A stretch of 13,784 bases of DNA from Oscillospiraceae bacterium (GTDB taxonomy: Bacteria > Bacillota > Clostridia > Oscillospirales > Acutalibacteraceae): contig JAITBA010000070.1 in NCBI GenBank assembly GCA_031283835.1, positions 1 to 13,784 of the forward strand, given 5' to 3'. Position 1 is the stretch's first letter. Each line of letters opens with the position of its first letter. The position numbers and the translations under genes are program-made. Positions 1 to 6,315 of the stretch are shown here, piece by piece. Below the pieces are notes generated by a model. The model had not been told where the DNA came from. It saw nothing but the letters and a program-made list of their open reading frames with translations, and ran no database searches.

Positions 1-1251
1 GCACAGGTTTGCCATGCGCACCTGCCCCCCGGCAATGATGGCTGCGCGCTCCACAAAGCCCGTGTCGCGGGCGGCTTCCCAGTGGCTTTTGCGCGTGCGG
101 CGGTCGACTTCGGCAATGATTTGGTGCAACCGCGGCAACAGGCGCTTCACCAGCTCCTCCGGCCATTTTTCCAGCGCCTCCGGCATCACGGTGTGGTTGG
201 TGTAGGCAAAGGTTTTTTCTACAATGCCCCACGCCTCGTCCCAGCCATAGCCGCACTCGTCCAGCAGCAGCCGCATGAGTTCCGGAATGGCCATGGTGGG
301 GTGGGTGTCGTTGATATGGATAGCGGCGCACTCAGGCAGGCTGTTCATGCTGCCGTGCTCGCGCAGGTGACGGAACACGATTTCTTGCATCGAGGCGCTC
401 ACAAGAAAATATTGTTGGCGCAGGCGCAGAGCCTTGCCTTCGGGGTGGTTATCCGTGGGATAAAGCCCTTTTGAAATCATCTCGGCCATGGCGTTTTCTT
501 CCACCGAGGCCATGTAGTCGCCTTTGATGAAGCGTTCCATGTCAATGTCTTGCTTTTTTGCGCTCCACAGGCGCAGACGGCTCACGCCCTTGCCGTCCAT
601 GCCGGCCACCATCATATCAAAGGGCACGGCCGTGACGGTTTTGGTTCCGGCGGTTTGCACTTGGTGATATTCCCCGTCCCAGGTTTCTTCTACCGTGCCC
701 TCAAAGTGCACGGTTTGCGCCTGGTCGGCGTGTTCCACCAGCCACACCTTGCCCCCCGGCAGCCAAAAGTCCGGCAGTTCTGTCTGCCAGCCATCCACAA
801 TTTTTTGCTGAAAAATGCCGAATTCGTAGAGAATGCTGTAGCCCGTGGCGGGGATTTCTTGCGTGGCCAGCGCGTCGAGGTAGCATGCCGCCAGCCGCCC
901 CAGCCCCCCGTTGCCCAGCCCCGCGTCCGGTTCGCAGTCATAGAGCCTTTGGAGCCGCACGCCAAAATCTGCCAACGCTTTTTCGGCAAGTTCGGTTAGG
1001 CCCAGGTTAAACAGCGTGTTTTTTAGTGAGCGACCCATCAAGAACTCCATGCTCATGTAGTATACGCGTTTTTTTTGGGGCGCGCGCTGGGTGAAGGCGG
1101 CCCGCTGCTCGCCCAGCAAATCGCGCAGCAGCCCTGCCAGGGCCTTGTAGTAATGCTCGTCGGCGGCATCCTTGGGCAAAACGCCCACAAATCGGCTCAA
1201 CCGCGTGACGATTTTCTCCTTTAATTCTTCTTTTGTTTGTGGCAACAGCAC
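1..1251 (-). CDS. glgP: Glycogen/maltodextrin phosphorylase, N-terminal half (partial)
   Basis: Phosphorolytic removal of glucose-1-phosphate from alpha-1,4-glucans in the cytoplasm (GT35 family). The frame is open from the left edge to a GTG start, giving 417 codons, about half the usual ~800 residues; the C-terminal half with the PLP lysine lies outside the window. Visible family motifs: YYMSMEFLMGRSL (about 64-76), GLGNGGLGRLAACYLDALAT (111-130), NDTHPT (314-319) and YTNHTVMPEALEKWP near 343-357. The GTG start is chosen because an in-frame TGA lies three codons upstream and AAGGAG sits 9 nt before it; CTG and TTG follow directly but fit the RBS less well. It is transcribed away from the glmU-type gene, from its own promoter. 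Whether it prefers glycogen or maltodextrin cannot be told from this half. Confidence 0.95.
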   Translation of the reverse strand, partial: MLLPQTKEELKEKIVTRLSRFVGVLPKDAADEHYYKALAGLLRDLLGEQRAAFTQRAPQKKRVYYMSMEFLMGRSLKNTLFNLGLTELAEKALADFGVRLQRLYDCEPDAGLGNGGLGRLAACYLDALATQEIPATGYSILYEFGIFQQKIVDGWQTELPDFWLPGGKVWLVEHADQAQTVHFEGTVEETWDGEYHQVQTAGTKTVTAVPFDMMVAGMDGKGVSRLRLWSAKKQDIDMERFIKGDYMASVEENAMAEMISKGLYPTDNHPEGKALRLRQQYFLVSASMQEIVFRHLREHGSMNSLPECAAIHINDTHPTMAIPELMRLLLDECGYGWDEAWGIVEKTFAYTNHTVMPEALEKWPEELVKRLLPRLHQIIAEVDRRTRKSHWEAARDTGFVERAAIIAGGQVRMANLC

Positions 1252-1276
1252 AGCAAATCACTCCTTTTCTCCTTGT

Positions 1277-1305
1277 ATTATAACATAATTGAACAAGAAA
1301 TGCAA
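1277..1305 (-). promoter_or_regulatory. Sigma-A promoter of glgP with extended -10
   Basis: On the minus strand, TTGCAT (1305-1300), a 17-bp spacer and a perfect TATAAT (1282-1277), preceded by TG one base upstream (extended -10). The predicted start is near 1270, about 20 nt before the GTG, with the RBS in between. The -35 is weak (3/6), compensated by the perfect extended -10. Confidence 0.75.
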
Positions 1306-1377
1306 TCATATTTTTTGTAACAGAATGGCAAAAATGTTTTCGTCACAGTCTCACAAATCTTCCGTTCTCCCCTTGCT

Positions 1378-1406
1378 TTTTCATTGCAAATGTGCCATAA
1401 TATATT
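1378..1406 (+). promoter_or_regulatory. Promoter of the glmU-type gene, two overlapping registers
   Basis: Two registers are possible. One is TTTTCA (1378-1383), 17 bp, TATATT (1401-1406). The other is TTGCTT (1373-1378), 17 bp, CATAAT (1396-1401) with a TG extended -10. The first is preferred because its -10 is followed immediately by AGACATCC, exactly as in the second copy of this block near 12127. Predicted start is about 1408-1413, giving a leader of roughly 85 nt. Confidence 0.55.
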
Positions 1407-1452
1407 AGACATCCTCGGAAACCCGGGGCGAGCGGATTTCCGTGGATGTCTA
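1406..1452 (+). repeat. 47-bp inverted repeat in the glmU-type leader
   Basis: Left arm TAGACATCCTCGGAAA (1406-1421) and right arm TTTCCGTGGATGTCTA (1437-1452) are inverted repeats matching at 15 of 16 positions, with a 15-nt GC-rich loop. Transcribed, this is a strong hairpin at the very 5' end of the mRNA. Positions 1406-1435 recur in opposite orientation at 12127-12098 with one mismatch. There is no T-run, so it is not an intrinsic terminator; it could protect the 5' end, be bound by an RNA or protein, or be a mobile palindromic repeat. Confidence 0.8.
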
Positions 1453-1495
1453 TTTGTTGAGAACAGCTTTTGCGAAAACAGGGGGAGGGCACGCC

Positions 1496-2167
1496 ATGCG
1501 GGAACTGATTGGCACAGACCAGATGGCCATTTTGGCGCGGCACGCGCAGGCGGGGGTTGCGTTTATCGGCAAGGACGGTGTTTTGATTGGCGAGGACGTG
1601 GAGATTGGCGCGGGCACGCTGATTTTGCCGGGCACGATTCTTTGCGGCGGCACGGTGGTTGGCGAGGGCTGCACCATTGGCCCCAACACGGTTTTGCGGG
1701 GCTGCACGGTGGGCAATGCCGTGACGCTCAACAATGTGCAGGGCGAGAACAGCGTGATTGGCGAAGGCTGCGCCATTGGCCCTTGGGTGCGCCTGCGCCC
1801 CGGCACCGTGCTGGGCCAAAACCTGCGCATTGGCAACTTTGTGGAAATTAAAAACGCAACTATTGGCGACAGCACAAAAATTGCCCACTTGAGCTACATT
1901 GGCGACGCCGATTTTGGCGAGAATATCAACGTTGGGTGCGGCCTGGCTGTGGCCAACTATGACGGCGCAAAAAAGTGCCGCACTGTGGTGGGCAGTGATG
2001 CGTTCATTGGCTGCCACAACAGCCTGGTGGCCCCGGTCACGGTGGGGCAGGGCGCTTTTACGGCGGCAGGTTCGGTGATTACCGAGGACGTGCCCCCCAG
2101 CGGGTTCGCCATTGCCCGCGCCCGCCAAGTGAACAAACCCGGCAAAGGCCAAAAAGCAAAAACGTAG
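1496..2167 (+). CDS. glmU: Stand-alone GlmU-type glucosamine-1-phosphate N-acetyltransferase domain
   Basis: A 223-residue left-handed beta-helix protein of hexapeptide repeats (IGEDVEIGAGT, VIGEGCAIGPW and others) matching the C-terminal half of bifunctional GlmU, which acetylates glucosamine-1-phosphate for UDP-GlcNAc and peptidoglycan synthesis. Active-site counterparts are present: RLRPG (99-103), K119 in FVEIKN, catalytic His131 in AHLSYIGDA, N154/Y155 in NYDGAKK. GlmU is normally ~450 residues; the N-terminal uridylyltransferase (LxAGxGTRM) is absent, and the region upstream holds only promoter and leader, with no remnant. ATG 1496 is chosen for GGAGGG 6 nt upstream; the frame opens 18 codons earlier without an RBS and across the leader hairpin. 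pth follows, a vestige of the common Firmicute glmU-prs-pth order. It may be the acetyltransferase half of a split system or a related sugar acetyltransferase. Confidence 0.85.
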   Translation: MRELIGTDQMAILARHAQAGVAFIGKDGVLIGEDVEIGAGTLILPGTILCGGTVVGEGCTIGPNTVLRGCTVGNAVTLNNVQGENSVIGEGCAIGPWVRLRPGTVLGQNLRIGNFVEIKNATIGDSTKIAHLSYIGDADFGENINVGCGLAVANYDGAKKCRTVVGSDAFIGCHNSLVAPVTVGQGAFTAAGSVITEDVPPSGFAIARARQVNKPGKGQKAKT

Positions 2168-2263
2168 GCCCTGCGGCAACCCCGTTCGCCGCGCGTCTTC
2201 CGGTAGATTTTTTGCCGCACCGCGTCGAATTTTCTTAAAATACGCAAGGATTTTGGCAATAAA

Positions 2264-2312
2264 GATATAGCGGTTCCACAAATACAATGCTGCATGTCTG
2301 CGGAACTGCTAT
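2264..2312 (+). repeat. Palindromic repeat, copy 1, upstream of pth
   Basis: Arms ATAGCGGTTCCACA (2267-2280) and TGCGGAACTGCTAT (2299-2312) are inverted repeats matching at 12 of 14 positions around an 18-nt loop. The element ends 4 nt before the GAGGAG of pth, so a transcript would carry a hairpin beside the ribosome binding site. Both ends recur in copy 2 after pth. No clear pth promoter is seen here, so pth may be read from the glmU-type promoter. Confidence 0.7.
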
Positions 2313-2326
2313 CATTGAGGAGTTAG

Positions 2327-2926
2327 ATGCAGTTGTTTCATAAGCCGTCCGCCGCGGGGCCCCAGTGGCTCATTGCGGGCCTGGGCAACCCGGGCAAAGA
2401 ATATGAGTTCACCCGCCACAACGCGGGCTTTTTGGCCATGGATGTGCTGGTGAACCGGCAAAATGTGCCGCTGAACAAGCTGAAATTTGGCGGCCTGTTT
2501 GCCCAGGGAGAATTGGGCGGCGTGCGTTGCGCACTGCTTAAGCCCGTTACTTATATGAATGAAAGCGGCCGCGCCGTGGCGGAATGTGCGCGGTTTTTCA
2601 AGATTCCGCCGGAGCGGGTGCTGGTGCTGTGCGACGATATTTCGTTTGCGCCGGGCGTGCTGCGCATTCGGCGGGGCGGCAGCGCGGGGGGGCAGAACGG
2701 ACTGAAGAGCATCATTGCCCATTTGGGCACACAGGCGTTTCCGCGTATTAGGCTGGGCGTGGGGCAAAAGCCTCACCCGGACGACGACCTGGTGGACTGG
2801 GTGCTTTCGCCCTTGCGGGACGGCGAGCGTGAGGCGCTGCGCGCCGCCTGCGAAGATGCTTGCGCCGCCGCCGCGCTCATTGTTGACGGCGCCCTGGAAG
2901 AAGCCATGAGCAGATATAGCCATTGA
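2327..2926 (+). CDS. pth: Peptidyl-tRNA hydrolase
   Basis: Hydrolyses peptidyl-tRNA released from stalled ribosomes, recycling tRNA. The 199 residues match bacterial Pth (~190), with about a dozen extra N-terminal residues before the core. Motifs: LIAGLGNPGKEY (15-26), TRHNAG with catalytic His31, PVTYMNESG with the substrate-binding Asn, CDDISFAPG, and GGSAGGQNGLKSI. The last has Gln where most Pth have His (GGHNG); the following Asn is kept. The ATG has GAGGAG only 4 nt upstream, slightly tight, but no better start is seen. The stop TGA lies inside palindromic repeat copy 2. Lies 159 bp after the glmU-type gene. Confidence 0.95.
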   Translation: MQLFHKPSAAGPQWLIAGLGNPGKEYEFTRHNAGFLAMDVLVNRQNVPLNKLKFGGLFAQGELGGVRCALLKPVTYMNESGRAVAECARFFKIPPERVLVLCDDISFAPGVLRIRRGGSAGGQNGLKSIIAHLGTQAFPRIRLGVGQKPHPDDDLVDWVLSPLRDGEREALRAACEDACAAAALIVDGALEEAMSRYSH

Positions 2927-2996
2927 TATCGCGGTTCGATATCACATTCTAAAAAGCCCGTGCAAATCCAACGCAAATGCCATGCGGAACTGCTAT
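2925..2996 (+). repeat. Palindromic repeat, copy 2, downstream of pth
   Basis: The left end (2925-2938) matches the left end of copy 1 at 12 of 14 positions, and the right end TGCGGAACTGCTAT (2983-2996) is identical to that of copy 1. The left end is itself a perfect hairpin: GATATCG, 5-nt loop, CGATATC (2925-2943). The pth stop codon overlaps it. The middle differs from copy 1 in length and sequence. No protein is encoded, so this is a small non-autonomous or structural repeat. Confidence 0.65.
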
Positions 2997-3008
2997 AGGA
3001 CACACGAG

Positions 3009-3076
3009 GAATTGCTTGCGGAGGGTTGCTTGTTTTTCCTCCTGCAGAAAAAAACAAGCAAAAAGGCTTGCAATTC
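3009..3076. repeat. Long two-part inverted repeat over the -35 region
   Basis: Outer arms GAATTGC (3009-3015) and GCAATTC (3070-3076) enclose perfect 12-bp inner arms TTGCTTGTTTTT (3026-3037) and AAAAACAAGCAA (3050-3061) around a 12-nt loop. No T-run follows on the plus strand, so it is a poor terminator for pth. Its right outer arm overlaps the -35 box of the downstream promoter, which would suit an operator or cruciform. Confidence 0.6.
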
Positions 3077-3096
3077 TTGCAAAAAAATGATAAAAT
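3068..3096 (+). promoter_or_regulatory. Promoter of the oxidoreductase / GT-C-like pair
   Basis: TTGCAA (3068-3073), 17-bp spacer, TAAAAT (3091-3096), with TG at 3088-3089 forming an extended -10. Predicted start near 3103, about 40 nt before the ATG. This makes the two-gene unit independent of pth. Confidence 0.7.
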
Positions 3097-3144
3097 AGCA
3101 GGGCTAGACGTAGGCTTTTGTTTTTCAAAAGAAAAGGAGACTGC

Positions 3145-4578
3145 ATGATGGAGACGGAACAAACACAAGCAGCGCAACAAGATAAAAAAACAGTCATTAT
3201 CATTGGCGCGGGCCCGGCAGGGCTTACCGCCGCGTGGCAGCTGCTGCAAAAAACGGACATGCGCCCGGTTATTCTGGAGGCTACGCCGGACATTGGCGGC
3301 ATTGCGCGCACGGTGAATTTTCATGGGAACCGCATGGACATTGGCGGGCATCGCTTTTTCTCAAAAAGTGAGGAAGTGAACGACCTGTGGCGCCAAATTT
3401 TGCCGCCGGAAGAATTTTTGCTGCGCCCCCGGGTTTCGCATATTCTTTGGCGCGGCAAGTTTTTTGATTATCCCCTTGCGCTTTCGCTGCAAACGCTGGG
3501 CAAGTTGGGGCTTTCGACGGCCATGCGGGCGGGGGTTGGTTACCTTGCCAGTGCGGCGCACCCGCGGCCGGTGCATTCGCTGGAAGACTTTTATATCAAC
3601 CGCTTTGGCCGCCCGCTTTATGAGATGTTCTTCAAGGGCTACACCGAAAAACTCTGGGGGGTGCCGCCCTCCCGCATTGCGCCCGATTGGGGTGCCCAGC
3701 GGGTGAAAGGGCTTTCGTTGGGCAAGGCCCTTTTGCAGCCGCTTTTTAAGCCGCAGCGCGCGCGTGAAGTTTCGCTGATTGAACAGTTTCACTACCCCAA
3801 GCACGGCCCGGGGCAGCTTTGGGAGGCCATGGCAGCGCAAATTGTGCGGCAGGGCGGCGAAATCCGCCACAATTGCAAGGTGACAAAAATTCTGCTGGAA
3901 GGGAACCGCATTGCGGGTGTGGTTGCGGGCGACGAAGTTTTTCGCGGCGCGTGCGTGGTTTCCTCCATGCCCGTGAAGGATTTGGTAACCGCCATGGGCC
4001 AGGCGGTGCCTGCCCAGGTGCAAGACATCGCCTCGCAGCTGCCCTACCGGGACTTTATTACCGTGGGCTTGCTGACAAAAAAACTCTTGCCGGGCAACCT
4101 GAAGGACACCTGGATTTATATGCAAGAAAAAAATATCAAGCTGGGGCGGCTGCAACTTTTTCATAACTGGTCGCCTTTTTTGGCGGAGGAGCCGGACAAA
4201 GCCTGGTTGGGACTGGAATATTTTTGCACCGAGGGCGACGCCCTGTGGAGCATGTCTGCCGACGCGTTTATTTCGTTTGCGGTGGAGGAGCTGGCGCGGA
4301 TTGGCGTCATTGACCCTGCGGATGTGCTGGATGCCACGCACATTCGCGTACCCAAGGCCTACCCCGGCTATTTTGGGGTCTATCAAGATTTTTCGGCGGT
4401 GCGCCAGTGGCTCGACGGGGTTTCGAATCTCTATTGCGTGGGCCGCAATGGCCAGCACCGCTACAACAACATGGATCACTCCATGTGCACCGCCATTGAA
4501 GCCGTGCGGGCTATTTGTGCGGACGACGGCGACAAAACGGCGATTTGGGGTGTGAACACGGAAGGAGAACAGGCATGA
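3145..4578 (+). CDS. FAD-dependent oxidoreductase, polysaccharide-associated amine-oxidase/UGM-like family
   Basis: A 477-residue flavoprotein with an N-terminal Rossmann dinucleotide fold (VIIIGAGPAGLTAA, 17-30), the second FAD contact EATPDIGGIARTV, DIGGHRFFSKSEEV typical of UDP-galactopyranose mutase-like and protoporphyrinogen-oxidase-like enzymes, and the C-terminal flavin motif VGRNGQHRYNNMDHSM. Members of this family often sit in surface polysaccharide clusters, but the substrate is not known. ATG 3145 is taken, with AAAGGAG 5 nt upstream; the next codon is also ATG, with 8-nt spacing, and is equally possible. The stop overlaps the next gene's start as ATGA, implying translational coupling with the membrane protein. 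A redox or ring-isomerising role on a nucleotide- or lipid-linked sugar is inference; a haem-pathway role is unlikely, as no hem genes are nearby. Confidence 0.75.
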   Translation: MMETEQTQAAQQDKKTVIIIGAGPAGLTAAWQLLQKTDMRPVILEATPDIGGIARTVNFHGNRMDIGGHRFFSKSEEVNDLWRQILPPEEFLLRPRVSHILWRGKFFDYPLALSLQTLGKLGLSTAMRAGVGYLASAAHPRPVHSLEDFYINRFGRPLYEMFFKGYTEKLWGVPPSRIAPDWGAQRVKGLSLGKALLQPLFKPQRAREVSLIEQFHYPKHGPGQLWEAMAAQIVRQGGEIRHNCKVTKILLEGNRIAGVVAGDEVFRGACVVSSMPVKDLVTAMGQAVPAQVQDIASQLPYRDFITVGLLTKKLLPGNLKDTWIYMQEKNIKLGRLQLFHNWSPFLAEEPDKAWLGLEYFCTEGDALWSMSADAFISFAVEELARIGVIDPADVLDATHIRVPKAYPGYFGVYQDFSAVRQWLDGVSNLYCVGRNGQHRYNNMDHSMCTAIEAVRAICADDGDKTAIWGVNTEGEQA

Positions 4579-6269
4579 TCAAGCAAACTTGGCTGCGGAT
4601 ATCGCAAATTTTGCGAAAAACATGCGAAGGGCCGCCGCTGGTGCTGTTGTTTCAGGGGCTTTTTGCGCTTTATATCGCCTGCGCTGCCACGGGCATCACC
4701 TTTTCAAGGCTCACTGTCCTTGTGCTGTGGGCGGTGGTGAGCATTATTATACTCACCCCGGTGGTGTTTTTTGCGCTGCGTTGGGTTAGTCTGCGTTTTT
4801 TTGAGGTGGGCGTTGGCGTGCGCGAGACGCGGGCAAAGCTGGATTGGCGCGTTTTTGCGGCTGGGGCGGTGCCGGTGTGCGCCGTGCTGCTGCTGCAGCT
4901 GGCGGGCAAGTACCCCGGTGCATTGACTAACGATACGGTCGGTCAGTGGGCGCAGGCGCTAACAGGGCAGTTTAACAATTGGCACCCTGCCGCGCACACG
5001 ATGCTCATGTGGCTGACGACCCGGCTTGTCAATAGCTACGGCTTTTTTGTGACGGTGCAATGCGTGGCGTTCAGCCTGGTGGCCGGGTGGATGACCGCTA
5101 CCCTGCGTGCCTGGGGTATGCATTGGCTGTGGTCGTGCGTGTTTGTCTATACGCTGCTTTCGGCGTACTCCACCCGCACGATGATGATGTTTGCCTGGAA
5201 GGATACGATGGTCACCATCCTGGCCCTGGCGTTGGCGGTGCAGTTGGTGAACATCGTTTTGTCGCACGGCGCATGGCTCGAACGCCGCGGCAACCAAGTG
5301 GGCCTGGCCGCAGCTCTGGCGATGATGACGATGATGCGCCACAACAGCTTTTTCTTTACGCTGCCATTGGTGGTGCTGCTGTTTTGTCTTTTTGGCAAAG
5401 GCCGTGCGCGAGCCTGCCTGTTTTCGGGCTCGCTGGCGGCGGTAATGATTTTTTTGGTGTGGGGGCCAATCTATACGCTGGCAAAAGTGGAAGACCCCCA
5501 AAATACGTACATAGAATCGGTAGGTTTGCCCATGACGATTCTGGGCAGCGTCTATCTGACCGATCCCTCGGCCATTGACAGCGAAACGAAAGCGTTTTTG
5601 CACACCGTGGCCAGCGAAGACGTTTGGCAGAAAGAAGGGAAGTTTGGCAGTTATGAAACCATCAAATGGGACGGTGGAGGCAAACGGGCCAGCGTCGCGG
5701 TGCCGCAGATGCCGCCGCAGCAGTTGCTGCGCATGACCTGGAACACGGTGCGCCGGGCACCCACCGTCGCGTTGCGTGCGGTGCTGGCCCTCACGCGCCC
5801 CGTGTGGGACTTCACGGACATTGACATCTACTTGTATTATTATCATGACACAGCAGCCAGCCAGGCGCTGGACGACAAACTTGGGTATGCTACTATTAGC
5901 AAAGAACTGGCGGCGGCGCAGAATTCCCGCGTTTCGTACTACGCGGGGCGGCTCTATGGTTTCTATGATAAGCTGGTGCAGTTTGTGACCCCCAGCCGGG
6001 CGCTGCAATCGTTGGGGCTTTGGGCCCTTGCGCTGGCGGTAGCGGCCTTTTTTTCGCTGCAAAACCGCCATGGGCTGCGGACTTTGCTGCTGGTGCTGCC
6101 CGTTTTTGCCTACAACATGGGCACCATGCTGTTGCTTTGCTTTCCGGATCACCGTTTCTTCCAGTTCAATGTAGTCATCGCCCTGCCGCTGCTATTGGCG
6201 TTGATGGCCCGGGTGAAGCCCCCAAGCGAAAAGCAAAAAGACCAAACAAGCCCAACCCAAAACGCATAA
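4575..6269 (+). CDS. Multi-pass membrane protein, GT-C-like glycosyltransferase (DUF6020-like)
   Basis: A 564-residue polytopic membrane protein. Hydrophobic segments include about 21-45, 47-70 and 92-111, a run of helices between about 145 and 320, and several more after about 480. A long outward loop separates the two halves. After the third segment comes YPGALTND (113-120) followed by WHPAAHT (136-142), a short conserved acidic loop of the kind seen in GT-C glycosyltransferases that use polyprenyl-phosphate sugars, here resembling DUF6020 proteins. Asp120 is the candidate catalytic residue. ATG 4575 is chosen because GAAGGAG lies upstream and it overlaps the previous stop as ATGA; an earlier in-frame ATG at 4515 lies deep inside the upstream gene. 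Together with the oxidoreductase it probably decorates a cell-surface glycan or lipid. The family call is from memory of the motif and is tentative. Confidence 0.65.
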   Translation: MIKQTWLRISQILRKTCEGPPLVLLFQGLFALYIACAATGITFSRLTVLVLWAVVSIIILTPVVFFALRWVSLRFFEVGVGVRETRAKLDWRVFAAGAVPVCAVLLLQLAGKYPGALTNDTVGQWAQALTGQFNNWHPAAHTMLMWLTTRLVNSYGFFVTVQCVAFSLVAGWMTATLRAWGMHWLWSCVFVYTLLSAYSTRTMMMFAWKDTMVTILALALAVQLVNIVLSHGAWLERRGNQVGLAAALAMMTMMRHNSFFFTLPLVVLLFCLFGKGRARACLFSGSLAAVMIFLVWGPIYTLAKVEDPQNTYIESVGLPMTILGSVYLTDPSAIDSETKAFLHTVASEDVWQKEGKFGSYETIKWDGGGKRASVAVPQMPPQQLLRMTWNTVRRAPTVALRAVLALTRPVWDFTDIDIYLYYYHDTAASQALDDKLGYATISKELAAAQNSRVSYYAGRLYGFYDKLVQFVTPSRALQSLGLWALALAVAAFFSLQNRHGLRTLLLVLPVFAYNMGTMLLLCFPDHRFFQFNVVIALPLLLALMARVKPPSEKQKDQTSPTQNA

Positions 6270-6315
6270 CTTGCACATTTTTACAAATAATCCTCCTGCG
6301 AAAGCGAGAAGACGC

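Noticed and set aside
1007..1309. Minus-strand 100-codon frame at the start of glgP
   Set aside because: It is in another frame from the glycogen phosphorylase, which carries all the conserved motifs and continues off the left edge.
2168..2220. Possible terminator after the glmU-type gene: GCGGC/GCCGC stem with a T-run about 20 nt later
   Set aside because: The stem is short with a bulge and the T-run is too far away to be a convincing intrinsic terminator.
1343..2287. Long minus-strand open frame of 314 codons across the glmU-type gene
   Set aside because: It is low-complexity (Ala/Asn/His-rich), antisense to hexapeptide repeats, and has no RBS. The plus-strand frame has full catalytic motifs.
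3361..4479. Minus-strand open frame of 372 codons across the FAD oxidoreductase
   Set aside because: A by-product of GC-rich codon usage on the opposite strand; composition is His/Arg/Gln-rich with no family motif.
4959..6152. Minus-strand open frame of 397 codons across the membrane protein gene
   Set aside because: Shadow frame with His/Gln/Arg-rich nonsense composition and no start signals.
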